DNA of 49,455 bases from the NCBI GenBank assembly GCA_014879565.1, contig JACSRW010000037.1, positions 1 to 49,455 of the forward strand, read 5' to 3'. The notes under the pieces are model-generated. The model worked only from the letters and a program-made list of their open reading frames with translations, did not search any database and had not been told where the DNA came from. The stretch is from Chitinophagaceae bacterium (GTDB lineage Bacteria > Bacteroidota > Bacteroidia > Chitinophagales > Chitinophagaceae). Positions 22,587-31,793 of the stretch are shown here, one piece after another (within the stretch, counting starts at the first letter, position 1; each line of letters opens with the position of its first letter). The position numbers and the translations under genes are program-made.

Positions 22587-23648
22587 ATGAGAAAGATCAG
22601 TTTATCCGCCTTTGTCCTGTTATCGCTGGCCCTGCTATCCTGCGGCGAAAAGAAAAACAAAATTCAGCCTCCCCAGGCCGGTGGTCCCGGTGCCAAAATG
22701 CCGCCCATGAAAGTGGACGTTTATGTCGTAAAACCCGAATCTTTCGGCGAATCCATTGAAGTACCCGGTACAATTGTGGCCAATGAAAATGCAGAAATCC
22801 ATCCGGAAGTTTCTGGCCGGATCGTACAACTGAACCTGGCAGAAGGCCGGCTGGTAAGCAAAGGCACCCTGCTGGCAAAATTGTATGACGGGGATCTGGT
22901 GGCCCAACTGAAAAAACTGCAGGTGCAACTGGCCCTGGCTGAAAAAACGGAAGAAAGACAGTCGCAGCTCCTGAAAATCCAGGGGATCAGCCAGCAGGAT
23001 TACGATATCAGCCTCTTGCAGGTAAATAATCTCAAAGCGGATATCGGGATTATTCAGACCAGTATTGCCAAAACGGAAGTAAGGGCCCCGTTCAGCGGAA
23101 GACTCGGACTGCGCAATATCAGTATCGGCGCCTATGTTTCACCGGTTTCGGTGATCGCGGTGATCAACCAGACTGATCAGCTGAAACTTGACTTTACTGT
23201 TCCGGAAAAATATACCGACCGCATCAGCGTTGGACAGCCCGTCACCTTCAGTTTTGAAGGATCGGAGAAAAAACACAATGCACGAATAATAGCCACCGAA
23301 TCCAATGTAACCGAAAACACCCGCAGCCTCACCGCCCGGGCCCAGGTGCTGGAAAAGGATAAAAACCTGCTTCCCGGCGCTTTTGCAAAAGTGCAACTGC
23401 GCTTTGCTCCCGATCCCAATGCCTTATTGATACCCAGTCAGGCGGTGATCCCACAGGCAAGGGGCAAAAAAGTTATACTCGCCCAAAACGGACAGGCCCG
23501 GTTTACCGATATAACCACCGGAGTAAGGGACTCATCCAGGGTACAGGTACTGGAGGGCGTAAAAGCAGGTGATACGGTAGTGGTTACGGGATTACTCAGT
23601 CTGCGTCCCGATGCGCCGGTTCAGGTGGGAAAGATCATTAATAAATAA
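22587..23648 (+). CDS. RND efflux periplasmic adaptor lipoprotein (AcrA/MexA-like)
   Basis: A 353-residue membrane-fusion protein. The N-terminus has a lipoprotein signal with lipobox LLSC, so Cys19 is expected to be lipidated and anchored. The barrel-sandwich/lipoyl halves are around residues 50-95 and 155-185 (EIHPEVSGRIVQLNLAEG, EVRAPFSGRLGLRNISIGAYV), separated by a short alpha-hairpin (about 100-150). The beta-barrel and membrane-proximal domains follow. It links the inner-membrane pump to the outer-membrane channel. It is the first gene of a tight operon, 3 bases before the pump gene. Confidence 0.94.
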   Translation: MRKISLSAFVLLSLALLSCGEKKNKIQPPQAGGPGAKMPPMKVDVYVVKPESFGESIEVPGTIVANENAEIHPEVSGRIVQLNLAEGRLVSKGTLLAKLYDGDLVAQLKKLQVQLALAEKTEERQSQLLKIQGISQQDYDISLLQVNNLKADIGIIQTSIAKTEVRAPFSGRLGLRNISIGAYVSPVSVIAVINQTDQLKLDFTVPEKYTDRISVGQPVTFSFEGSEKKHNARIIATESNVTENTRSLTARAQVLEKDKNLLPGAFAKVQLRFAPDPNALLIPSQAVIPQARGKKVILAQNGQARFTDITTGVRDSSRVQVLEGVKAGDTVVVTGLLSLRPDAPVQVGKIINK

Positions 23649-23651
23649 GGT

Positions 23652-26600
23652 ATGAATATATCCGCATTAAGTTTACAGCGACCGGTACTGGCCATCGTGA
23701 TGAACATCATCATTGTTTTGTTTGGCATTATCGGCTTCAAATTCCTGGGAGTGCGGGATTACCCGGCTATTGATCCGCCGAATATCAGCGTTCGGACATC
23801 TTATCCCGGGGCCAATGCCGATATTATTGAAACGCAGATTACGGAACCCCTGGAAAAAGCCATCAACGGGATTGCCGGGGTGAAAAATATCACCTCCAGC
23901 AGCAGCAACGGAAGCAGTAATATCAATGTGGAATTTGAACTGAGTGTGGACCTGGAAGCCGCTGCTAACGATGTGCGGGATAAAGTATCACAGGCACAGC
24001 GCTCGCTGCCGTCTGATCTGGACGCCCCGCCGGTAGTAAGTAAGGCGGATGCCACTTCTGATCCCATCCTTTCCATGACGGTGCAAAGCAATACCCGGAA
24101 CCAGTTGCAGATGACGGAATACGCGAATAATGTACTGGTGGAAAGGCTGCAGACGATCCCGGGCGTGAGCGGCATTCAGATATGGGGAGAGAAGCGGTAT
24201 GCGATGCGGGTATGGATTGATCCCTCCAGACTTATTGCTTACAGTGTCACCGCCGGAGATGTGCAGGCTGCCCTGCTCCGGGAGAATGTGGAACTGCCCT
24301 CGGGAAAAATTTACGGTAATGCCACCGAGCTGACTGTTCGCACATTTGGCCGGCTGAATACAGAAGAGGAATTCAATAACCTGATCGTCAAAAATGTGAA
24401 TGGTGCTGATGTAAGGCTGAAAGATGTGGGCGAAGCTGTACTGGGCCCGGAAAACGAGGAAACCGTCTTAAAGGGTAATGGCATCCCAATGATTTCCCTG
24501 GCCGTAATCCCCCAGCCCGGATCAAATTATGTGGCTATTTCAGATGAATTCTATAAGCGGCTGGAACAGATTAAAAAGGATGTTCCGGAAGATGTAAAGA
24601 TCAATATTGCGCTTGACCAGACCAAATTCATCAAGAAGTCCATTCTTGAAGTGGAAGAAACCCTGATGATCGCTTTCCTGCTGGTGGTGATGATCATTTA
24701 CGCTTTTTTCCGCGACTGGATTATCGCCCTGCGGCCCCTGATAGATATTCCGGTTTCGCTCATTGGCGCCTTCTTTATCATGTACCTGATGGGATTTACC
24801 ATCAACGTACTTTCGCTGCTGGCAATTGTACTGGCAACAGGACTGGTGGTGGATGACGGAATTGTGGTAACGGAAAACATCTATAAGCGGATTGAACGGG
24901 GTATGAATAAATACCAGGCCGCGCTGGAAGGATCAAAAGAAATCTATTTCGCGGTTATTGCCACCTCCATCACCCTGGCGGTGGTTTTCCTTCCCATCAT
25001 CTTCCTGCAGGGGTTTGTCGGAAGGCTGTTCCGCGAATTTGGTATCGTAGTGGCCGGCGCGGTTCTTATTTCCGCATTTGTATCGCTGACACTGACTCCG
25101 GTACTCAATGTAAAACTCACCCGCCGCAATCCTTCCAAACATCCCTGGTTCTATACCAAAACCGAACCTTTCTTCCGCTGGATGGAAAGCAGCTATGAAA
25201 AAGCCCTGCGCCGTTTTATGGGTTTTCGCTGGATGGCCCTGCTTATCCTTGCTCTTTGTGTAGGAGCCATCTTTTATATCGGTGGCGGACTGAAATCTGA
25301 ACTGGCCCCGATGGAAGACCGCAGCCAGTTCCGTTTGCAACTCACCGCTCCGGAAGGTACTTCTTTTGAGTCCATGGATAAATTTGTTAACCGGCTGAAT
25401 AACCTGATGATGGATTCCGTTCCGGAAAGAGACATGGTACTCAGTGTTACTTCTCCCGGTTTTACCGGTTCCGGAAATGCCAATACCGGCTTTGTACGGG
25501 TTACACTCGTGCCGCCGGATGAACGGGTGCGTTCCCAGTCAGATATTGTAAAGATGATCAATAAAAACCTGCCCCGGTACAATGAAGGCAGGGCCTTTGC
25601 GATAGAGGAACAAACCATATCCGTCAACCGACGCGGCGGGCAACCGGTAGCTTTTGTTATACAGAATAATAATTTTGACAAGCTAACGAAAATATTACCC
25701 CAGTTTCTTGAAGAAGCCAAACAAAGTAAAGTTTTGCTCAACGCGGATGTGGACCTCAAATTCAATAAACCTGAACTCCGGGTGGAAATTGACCGTCTGA
25801 AAGCAGCACAACTTGGCGTAACGGTCAACGATATTTCCCAAACCCTGCAACTTGCCTACAGTAACCGGCGGCTGGGATACTTCACCAAAGATGGCAAACA
25901 ATACCAGGTGATGGGGCAGGTGTCAAGAAATGACCGGGATGAACCAAATGATCTGAAAACACTTTTTGTACGAAACAGCCGGGGAGAGCTGATCAGCCTG
26001 GACAACCTGGTACATGTCAGCGAATCCAATACGCCGCCGACTATTTACCATTTTAACCGTTATAAGTCGGCTACCATTTCGGCCGGTCTTCAGCCCGGCT
26101 TTACTATCGGCGATGGAATAGAAGAGATGGAACGAATAGCGGACAAACTGCTGGATGAAACTTTCGCCACCTCGCTTTCCGGCTCTTCACGCGATTTTAA
26201 AGAAAGCAGCAGTAATACCAGTTTTGCCTTCCTGCTGGCCCTGGCCCTGATCTTCCTGATCCTGGCGGCCCAGTTTGAAAGTTTTATTGATCCGCTGATC
26301 ATCATGTTTACCGTACCACTGGCCATTGCCGGTGCCGTTATATCTCTTTCCCTGTTTGGCCATACGCTGAACATATTCTCCCAGATCGGCATGATTATGC
26401 TGATCGGGCTGGTAACTAAAAACGGCATCCTTATAGTGGAGTTTGCCAATCAGAGCCGGCTGAAAGGCATGAAAAAAACAGACGCGGTTATTTATGCCTC
26501 CACACAGCGGTTAAGACCCATCCTGATGACCAGCCTGGCCATGTCGCTCGGCGCCCTGCCCCTGGCCCTTTCCCTGGGGGCGGCAGCTACAAGCCGGATC

Positions 26601-26771
26601 CCGCTGGGTGTGGTAATTGTGGGAGGAATTATGTTCTCCCTCCTTCTTACCTTATTTGTAATTCCAGCTATGTACTCCTTCCTTTCAGGGGTACATAAAC
26701 GGAGTGAAGTGGAACAATTTATTCATCAACCAACAAGCCAGCCGGTACAGCCGCTGGCCGGACAAGCCTGA
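23652..26771 (+). CDS. RND multidrug efflux permease (AcrB-like, HAE-1)
   Basis: A 1039-residue inner-membrane proton antiporter of standard RND length. It has transmembrane helix 1 at about 11-28, a first large periplasmic loop (about 30-335), six helices with VVDDGIVVTENIYKR (about 400-414, carrying the proton-relay aspartates in TM4), a second periplasmic loop (about 560-865) and the final helices with GIMLIGLVTKNGILIVEF-type sequence around 910-930. The HAE-1 class points to amphiphilic drugs, dyes, bile salts or endogenous lipids as substrates rather than metals. The gene is flanked tightly by its adaptor and TolC partners. Confidence 0.96.
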   Translation: MNISALSLQRPVLAIVMNIIIVLFGIIGFKFLGVRDYPAIDPPNISVRTSYPGANADIIETQITEPLEKAINGIAGVKNITSSSSNGSSNINVEFELSVDLEAAANDVRDKVSQAQRSLPSDLDAPPVVSKADATSDPILSMTVQSNTRNQLQMTEYANNVLVERLQTIPGVSGIQIWGEKRYAMRVWIDPSRLIAYSVTAGDVQAALLRENVELPSGKIYGNATELTVRTFGRLNTEEEFNNLIVKNVNGADVRLKDVGEAVLGPENEETVLKGNGIPMISLAVIPQPGSNYVAISDEFYKRLEQIKKDVPEDVKINIALDQTKFIKKSILEVEETLMIAFLLVVMIIYAFFRDWIIALRPLIDIPVSLIGAFFIMYLMGFTINVLSLLAIVLATGLVVDDGIVVTENIYKRIERGMNKYQAALEGSKEIYFAVIATSITLAVVFLPIIFLQGFVGRLFREFGIVVAGAVLISAFVSLTLTPVLNVKLTRRNPSKHPWFYTKTEPFFRWMESSYEKALRRFMGFRWMALLILALCVGAIFYIGGGLKSELAPMEDRSQFRLQLTAPEGTSFESMDKFVNRLNNLMMDSVPERDMVLSVTSPGFTGSGNANTGFVRVTLVPPDERVRSQSDIVKMINKNLPRYNEGRAFAIEEQTISVNRRGGQPVAFVIQNNNFDKLTKILPQFLEEAKQSKVLLNADVDLKFNKPELRVEIDRLKAAQLGVTVNDISQTLQLAYSNRRLGYFTKDGKQYQVMGQVSRNDRDEPNDLKTLFVRNSRGELISLDNLVHVSESNTPPTIYHFNRYKSATISAGLQPGFTIGDGIEEMERIADKLLDETFATSLSGSSRDFKESSSNTSFAFLLALALIFLILAAQFESFIDPLIIMFTVPLAIAGAVISLSLFGHTLNIFSQIGMIMLIGLVTKNGILIVEFANQSRLKGMKKTDAVIYASTQRLRPILMTSLAMSLGALPLALSLGAAATSRIPLGVVIVGGIMFSLLLTLFVIPAMYSFLSGVHKRSEVEQFIHQPTSQPVQPLAGQA

Positions 26772-26778
26772 TTTGGGT

Positions 26779-28113
26779 ATGCGATTAATACACTATTTCC
26801 CGGCCATTATTTCCCTTTTAATTACGGTTGCTACCCCGGCACAGCGGATGCTATCCCTGGAAGAAGCCATAGCCACGGCCCTGGAGAACAATTATGCCAT
26901 CCGCTTATCCCGGAATGATTCCCTGCTTGCCGGCCTGAACTACAGTTACCGTAACGCTGCTTTTTATCCCACCCTGAATGCCAACAGCAGCCTCTCCTTT
27001 AATAACAACGACCAGCGGCAGAAATTTTCAGATGGCACCACCCGGGAACGGAATAATGTAAAATCAAATAACCTGTCGGCTGCTCTTTCCCTGAACTGGA
27101 CACTGTTTGACGGCATGAAAATGTTTGCCACCCGGGATAAGCTGGAGGAATTTGTACGACTGGGTGAACTGGGGATTAAAACACAGGTGGTGAATACCGT
27201 TGCGGAAGTTATCAATACCTATTACAATATCGTCCGGCTCAAACAACAGGTTAAGGCGGTGGATGAACAGATCTCCATTAATGAAGAAAGAGTAAAACTC
27301 GCCGAATACAAACTGGATATCGGTGTCGGGGCCAAACCGGATGTATTGCAGAGTAAAGTGGACCTGAATGCCCAAAAGGCCCTGAAACTGGAACAGGTAC
27401 GTTCCATCGAACAGCAAAAAGAAATCCTCAACCAGCTTATATACGGGAAAACCGGCCCGGATGCCGCCTCTTCTTTTTATGAAGTAAGCGATTCTATACC
27501 TATCAATACAGCCCTGGTGCTGGGTGATTTTGAAGCAGGTCTGGAGAAAACAAATCCCCAGCTTCTGCTGGCACAAAAAAATGTGGATATTGCCCGGCTG
27601 ACCCTGAAGGAAAATAAGGCAGAACGCTTTCCCATAATCGGGTTTAACTCAAATTACAACTTCAGTAAAACAGACAATAAGGCTGTGGTGAATCCCTTCC
27701 AGCCCTTATTCAGCAGGAATAAGGGAATTAACTACGGGTTAACGGCCAGCATACCCATATTTAACCGCTACAATGTAAAAAGACAGATCCAGCAGGCGCA
27801 GATTGAAATCAGTTACCAGCAACTGGTTTATGAAAACCAGCTATCACAGATCCGGCTGGGAATCCTGAACGCGTATAAAAATTATGAACAGCAGAAACAG
27901 GCACTGGCCCTGGAAGAAGACAATATCAAACTGGCCCGTGAAAATGTCAACATAGTATTACAGGTATACAAGCTGAACTCCACCACCCTGATCCAATTAA
28001 AAGAAGCACAGCTCAGCCTTCAGCAGGCTTATAACCGGCTGATTGCCGCCCGGTATAATGCTAAACTGGCGGAAACGGAACTGATGAGACTGAAAGGTGA
28101 ACTCGTAAAATAA
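26779..28113 (+). CDS. TolC-family outer-membrane efflux channel
   Basis: A 444-residue outer-membrane factor. The ATG at 26779 gives a signal peptide (cleavage near residue 21, ATPAQ) and starts 7 bases after the pump stop codon; a longer frame upstream overlaps the pump gene and is rejected. The body shows the two-fold OEP repeat: LSLEEAIATALENNYAIRL near the N-terminus, long coiled-coil helices (about 140-220 and 350-440), and NFSKTDN-type strands between. It forms the exit duct of the tripartite pump. The spacer after it contains a T-run (ccccctttttat) without a convincing stem, then a heptamer array. Confidence 0.93.
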   Translation: MRLIHYFPAIISLLITVATPAQRMLSLEEAIATALENNYAIRLSRNDSLLAGLNYSYRNAAFYPTLNANSSLSFNNNDQRQKFSDGTTRERNNVKSNNLSAALSLNWTLFDGMKMFATRDKLEEFVRLGELGIKTQVVNTVAEVINTYYNIVRLKQQVKAVDEQISINEERVKLAEYKLDIGVGAKPDVLQSKVDLNAQKALKLEQVRSIEQQKEILNQLIYGKTGPDAASSFYEVSDSIPINTALVLGDFEAGLEKTNPQLLLAQKNVDIARLTLKENKAERFPIIGFNSNYNFSKTDNKAVVNPFQPLFSRNKGINYGLTASIPIFNRYNVKRQIQQAQIEISYQQLVYENQLSQIRLGILNAYKNYEQQKQALALEEDNIKLARENVNIVLQVYKLNSTTLIQLKEAQLSLQQAYNRLIAARYNAKLAETELMRLKGELVK

Positions 28114-28189
28114 GTATGAATAAAACGTCAAGAACCAAATAAAAAGAACCAGGGCCCCCTTTTTATAAGAATCGCAAGGTTGAAAATTG

Positions 28190-28320
28190 GCTCTTTTGTT
28201 CTTGGTTCTTGGCTCTTGGTTCTTGGCTCTTGGTTCTTCGGTTCTTGGTTCTTGGCTCTTTGGTTCTTGGCTCTTGGTTCTTCGGTTCTTGGCTCTTTGG
28301 TTCTTGACTCTTGGTTCCTC
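28190..28320. repeat. Heptamer array GTTCTTG/GCTCTTG upstream of purE
   Basis: About 18 units of GTTCTTG, GCTCTTG, GTTCTTC or GCTCTTT. Most are in 7-base phase, with a single extra G or T inserted after some units. The array ends 10 bases before the purE -7 box, so it covers the -33 region. On the minus strand it translates to a repetitive NQEPRTK-like peptide that is not believed to be made. Confidence 0.9.
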
Positions 28321-28330
28321 AAAAAATCAG

Positions 28331-28338
28331 TAGTTTAG
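28331..28338 (+). promoter_or_regulatory. Probable -7 box (TAGTTTAG) of purE
   Basis: Seven of eight positions match TAnnTTTG, 18 bases before the ATG. The same TAnnTTAG variant precedes the AGMO-like gene at 39681. Confidence 0.45.
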
Positions 28339-28356
28339 CAGCCTCAAAAAAACAAA

Positions 28357-28875
28357 ATGGCAACAGCTCCTCTCATCGGCATTATTATGGGCAGCGACAG
28401 TGATCTGAACGTGATGCAGTCAGCCGCTGATATTTTAAAACAGTTTGGCATTCCGCATGAAGTAACCGTTGTATCTGCCCACCGTACACCACACCGGATG
28501 ATTGAGTATGCGGAAAAAGCCAGGGAAAGGGGACTGAAGGTCATTATTGCCGGAGCCGGCGGAGCTGCTCATCTCCCGGGTATGGTTGCAGCGGTAACCA
28601 CCTTACCGGTAATCGGGGTACCCATCAAATCGTCCAACTCTATTGACGGCTGGGATTCGGTGCTTTCCATCCTTCAGATGCCGAATGGAGTTCCGGTGGG
28701 TACAGTAGCGCTCAATGCCGCCAAAAATGCCGGAATTCTGGCTGCTGAGATTCTGGGCACTGCGGACGAAAGCATTGCGCTCAAAATTGCGGCTTATAAG
28801 AACGAGATGAATAATGAAGTGATCGCCAAAGTGGATAAACTACGTCAGGAAGGATGGGAAAATAAATTTGATTAA
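28357..28875 (+). CDS. purE: 5-(Carboxyamino)imidazole ribonucleotide mutase PurE
   Basis: A 172-residue class I PurE that moves the carboxyl group of N5-CAIR to C4, making CAIR in purine synthesis. [13 protein letters not shown] (about 6-18), SAHRTPHRM (about 43-51, with the catalytic histidine) and [15 protein letters not shown] (about 64-78) are all typical. It is the partner of PurK at 21318. Its stop codon overlaps the bshC stop codon on the other strand. Confidence 0.97.
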   Translation: MATAPLIGIIMGSDSDLNVMQSAADILKQFGIPHEVTVVSAHRTPHRMIEYAEKARERGLKVIIAGAGGAAHLPGMVAAVTTLPVIGVPIKSSNSIDGWDSVLSILQMPNGVPVGTVALNAAKNAGILAAEILGTADESIALKIAAYKNEMNNEVIAKVDKLRQEGWENKFD

Positions 28876-30473
28876 TCCCCTGTCAGTATCACAAATTCCT
28901 GTTCAAATACAGGGGCATGGCGGTACAGTTCATCCAGTAACATAGCCCCCCACCTGGCATAATAATAACTGAAATTTTCTGTCCGCTCCTGTAATCCCCC
29001 GCCGGGAAACAAATGTTCTTTTATCGCTTCCACCTGCCTGCGCTGCGTGGTGAATTTTCTTTTTTCAGCCCGTAACATTTTCTTCTCCAGTGCGGTCAGC
29101 CCGGCTGCTGCTTTCACCCGTAAGGCTTCCACATTTGCTGCTAATGTAGGATCCACCGCTGTTGCCTGTTTCTTCAACGCCGCATACAGGAGTTCCAGTT
29201 CAGCCAGTTGTCCGTTAAGGGTTAATTCATGATTTGTTTCTTTCTCCACCAGCCGGTTAAGCAGTTTTTCTGCAGGTAAAAAAAAATCTTCTGCTGTAAA
29301 CCCTGTTTTTGAAATTTTCTCCTTCCATTTATTCTCCAGCAACAGGCAGGAATTGCGGAGCAGAAGCAGGGGGAACGGGACTTTATGATGGACAAATAGC
29401 GCTTTTAGCTGCAGCCAGTAAGCCAGTTCGCCGCCTCCGCCAATAAACACGATATTAGGCAAAATGGTTTCTTCATAGAGTCCCCGTAAAATGACATTGG
29501 GACTGAAGCGTTCGGGAAATGTTTCCAGTTCCCTGAGTATTTCCTCTTCCGTAAATCGGATTTCAGTATCCACTACCCTGTACGCGCCATCCTTTTTCTC
29601 AATCCGGTTCCGGATATCGTCTTTGAGATAAAAAAGATTTATATCCCGGGCAGAGGCCTGGACTTTATACCCCGCCTGCTGAAGGGCCATCCCGGTTTCC
29701 TCCACGATAGCAACGGAAGTCTGCGCCAGGAGTTCTTCCCGGAACACCGGAATCATTTGTTGTTTCAGCAAAGCGGCATCAGGCAATAATACCAATAATC
29801 CGTAACGGGCATACAAGCCATGTATAAACCGGAATGTTGCTTCCTGAACCGTCCGGCCTTCCTGGTAGGCTTCTCTGAACCGGCCTGCCAGTTCTGCTCC
29901 GGAAGGCAACCCACCAATCTGACCTTCCAGTTTACGAATCAGGGCAGTTATCTCTTTATCCAGTTTCATCCGGCCAACAGCTCCCTTTTGCCTGGTTAGC
30001 CATTGGTAATTTTCACCCTGAACCCGGAAATGATTTAACTCGGCAAAATCGGCATCCTCTGAACCCATATAATAAACCGGAACAAAATGTTTATCAGGAA
30101 AGGCTCTTTTCAGATCATCCGCCAGGCGGATGGCATGTATGATTTTATAGTGAAAATAAAGCGGACCGGTGAACAGGTTATTCTGATGGGCAGTGGTCAC
30201 CGTAAATGTATCCGGGGAAAGCAGGGCTTCTATCTGAGTCTGAACCGGACTGTCTGCAGCCAGGTCACCATATTGTTCACGGAGAGCCTGTACGAGCAGC
30301 GGACGGTTCCCCCCGAATGCGGCTCTTTCCTCCATCATCCGGGCGGCGCCCGCTAACGTTGGCGCATAACCGAAAAATGGCCGGAGGGCTGCTGCCTGGT
30401 CGACATAATCGTTCGCAATGGCTGAAAATGCAGCGGTTTGACGGTAAGGAATGCGGACAGCGGTAAAACTCAT
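28872..30473 (-). CDS. bshC: Bacillithiol synthase BshC (cysteine-adding enzyme)
   Basis: A 533-residue protein of the BshC family, proposed to add cysteine to glucosaminyl-malate in the last step of bacillithiol synthesis. The Rossmann-like core shows [25 protein letters not shown] ([14 protein letters not shown], about residues 90-103) and [33 protein letters not shown] near residue 345 and a long C-terminal coiled coil (about 410-490) are also typical. The start at 30471-30473 has a good Shine-Dalgarno (GGAGG) and a promoter box directly upstream. The stop overlaps that of purE by four bases. bshB1 is 23 kb away. Confidence 0.93.
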   Translation of the reverse strand: MSFTAVRIPYRQTAAFSAIANDYVDQAAALRPFFGYAPTLAGAARMMEERAAFGGNRPLLVQALREQYGDLAADSPVQTQIEALLSPDTFTVTTAHQNNLFTGPLYFHYKIIHAIRLADDLKRAFPDKHFVPVYYMGSEDADFAELNHFRVQGENYQWLTRQKGAVGRMKLDKEITALIRKLEGQIGGLPSGAELAGRFREAYQEGRTVQEATFRFIHGLYARYGLLVLLPDAALLKQQMIPVFREELLAQTSVAIVEETGMALQQAGYKVQASARDINLFYLKDDIRNRIEKKDGAYRVVDTEIRFTEEEILRELETFPERFSPNVILRGLYEETILPNIVFIGGGGELAYWLQLKALFVHHKVPFPLLLLRNSCLLLENKWKEKISKTGFTAEDFFLPAEKLLNRLVEKETNHELTLNGQLAELELLYAALKKQATAVDPTLAANVEALRVKAAAGLTALEKKMLRAEKRKFTTQRRQVEAIKEHLFPGGGLQERTENFSYYYARWGAMLLDELYRHAPVFEQEFVILTGD

Positions 30474-30482
30474 AAAATCCTC

Positions 30483-30490
30483 CAAAATTA
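30483..30490 (-). promoter_or_regulatory. -7 box (TAATTTTG) overlapping the bshC ribosome-binding site
   Basis: Perfect TAnnTTTG match, 9 bases before the ATG. The last G is also the first base of a GGAGG sequence, so transcription would begin at or inside the potential ribosome-binding site. Confidence 0.55.
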
Positions 30491-30538
30491 CTGAGAATCA
30501 ACAATACTCTTCCCGTAAGGTTGAAAACCCGGAAAAAA

Positions 30539-31792
30539 TCAGGGTTTTCTCTCCACGTTAAAAGCCTTAATATCCATACTTGAAGGCAAACGGTTCACCA
30601 GTTCACTGACCAGTTTACCTGTACCGGCTCCCAGGCTTAATCCCAGCATCGAATGGCCGGTAGCCAGTGTCAGGTTTTCGAATTTTCTCACCCGGCCGAT
30701 ATAGGGCAAACCATCGGCCGAACAGGGCCGGTAACCATACCATATTTTTTCCCGTGAAGGCAACGGTACCTCAAATTCCGGATAATATCTTTTTACAGCA
30801 TCCAGGATCCCCTGTACCCGGTTCATTCTGGGCGGTGTACGGTGTGAAGTAATTTCCATTGTCCCGCCGAAACGGATTTTGTTCCCATCCATGGGCGTAG
30901 TTGCCACCCGCCCCTCGACCAGGATGGATGGATAATTCAGTTTATACGGAGAATCTTCCAGGGTAACCGAATAACCCCTGCCCGGCATCAGGGGCAGATT
31001 GATGCCAAGCAGTGCAGCGGTTTGCCGGCCCCAGGAACCGGTTGCCATCACCACTTCATCTGCCGGAAAGTCGCCTTTGGCTGTCCGGACTTTTTTGATC
31101 TTTCCCTGCCCTGTTTCAAAACCGGTGAGTTCCGCCCCTGCTTCCAGTTTTACACCAGCAGCCAGGAGGAAGGCACGCAACTGCCCCATCAGTTTATTGG
31201 GATAACAATGCGCATCGCAACGGAAAAAAAGGGCCCCGATCGCGTTGATAGCAGTCCCTGGCTCCATCCGGCCCAGCTCCTCCCTGTTGAGCATAACCGT
31301 ATCTGTGAGTCCCAGCTCATGCGCTTTATGCAGGGTATGCCGGGCATGTTCTGCCGCAGCTTCTGTCTGGAATATTTCAAGTAACCCCTTGTGTTCATAA
31401 GAGAAATCCAGACCCGGCAACTTATTCCACTCTTCATATTCCTGCCGGCTGAGCAGTGCTATATCCCGCAAAGGAATAGCCGCCGCTTCCACCTGCCGGG
31501 TATTGGCACTGCGTATAAACTTCAGTCCCCAGCTGATAAGATTCCAGTCAAGCCGTGGTTGCACATAAAAAGGACTCTTGCTGTTCCACATCCACTTCAA
31601 TCCCAGTTTTACAATTCCCGGAGTAGCAAGGGGTATAAAATGTGAAGGACAGATATATCCCGCATTGCCATAGGAACAGTTATCCTGGAAATCGCTCTTA
31701 TCCAGTACGGTTACTTCCCATCCCGCTTTACGTAAATACAGAGCGGAGCTCAGTCCGATAATTCCTCCGCCGATTATTACAACCTGACTCAT
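30539..31792 (-). CDS. FAD-dependent D-amino-acid dehydrogenase, candidate D-hydroxyproline dehydrogenase
   Basis: A 417-residue DadA/DAO-type flavoenzyme. The FAD-binding GGGIIGLSSALYL motif is at about residues 7-19; the C-terminal end has YGYRPCSADGLPYIGR and the ATGHSMLGLSLGAGTG FAD-contact loop. DadA-like enzymes oxidise D-amino acids to imino acids. Since the same run begins with a 4-hydroxyproline 2-epimerase, cis-4-hydroxy-D-proline is the likeliest substrate, with other D-amino acids as the alternative. The start at 31790-31792 lies 1 base after the stop codon of the glutaminase-like gene, so it is the last gene of the operon. A frame extension upstream overlaps that gene and is rejected. 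Confidence 0.85.
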   Translation of the reverse strand: MSQVVIIGGGIIGLSSALYLRKAGWEVTVLDKSDFQDNCSYGNAGYICPSHFIPLATPGIVKLGLKWMWNSKSPFYVQPRLDWNLISWGLKFIRSANTRQVEAAAIPLRDIALLSRQEYEEWNKLPGLDFSYEHKGLLEIFQTEAAAEHARHTLHKAHELGLTDTVMLNREELGRMEPGTAINAIGALFFRCDAHCYPNKLMGQLRAFLLAAGVKLEAGAELTGFETGQGKIKKVRTAKGDFPADEVVMATGSWGRQTAALLGINLPLMPGRGYSVTLEDSPYKLNYPSILVEGRVATTPMDGNKIRFGGTMEITSHRTPPRMNRVQGILDAVKRYYPEFEVPLPSREKIWYGYRPCSADGLPYIGRVRKFENLTLATGHSMLGLSLGAGTGKLVSELVNRLPSSMDIKAFNVERKP

Positions 31793-31793
31793 C

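Noticed and set aside
28140-28166. Possible terminator after the TolC-family gene (GGGCCCCC followed by T5)
   Set aside because: No stable stem can be drawn beyond the short G/C palindrome, so it was not listed as a feature.
28128-28322. A 64-codon frame encoding a repetitive NQEPRTK-like peptide on the minus strand
   Set aside because: The repeats are only the translation of the GTTCTTG array, which is not conserved in frame (extra bases shift the phase), and there is no promoter or ribosome-binding site.
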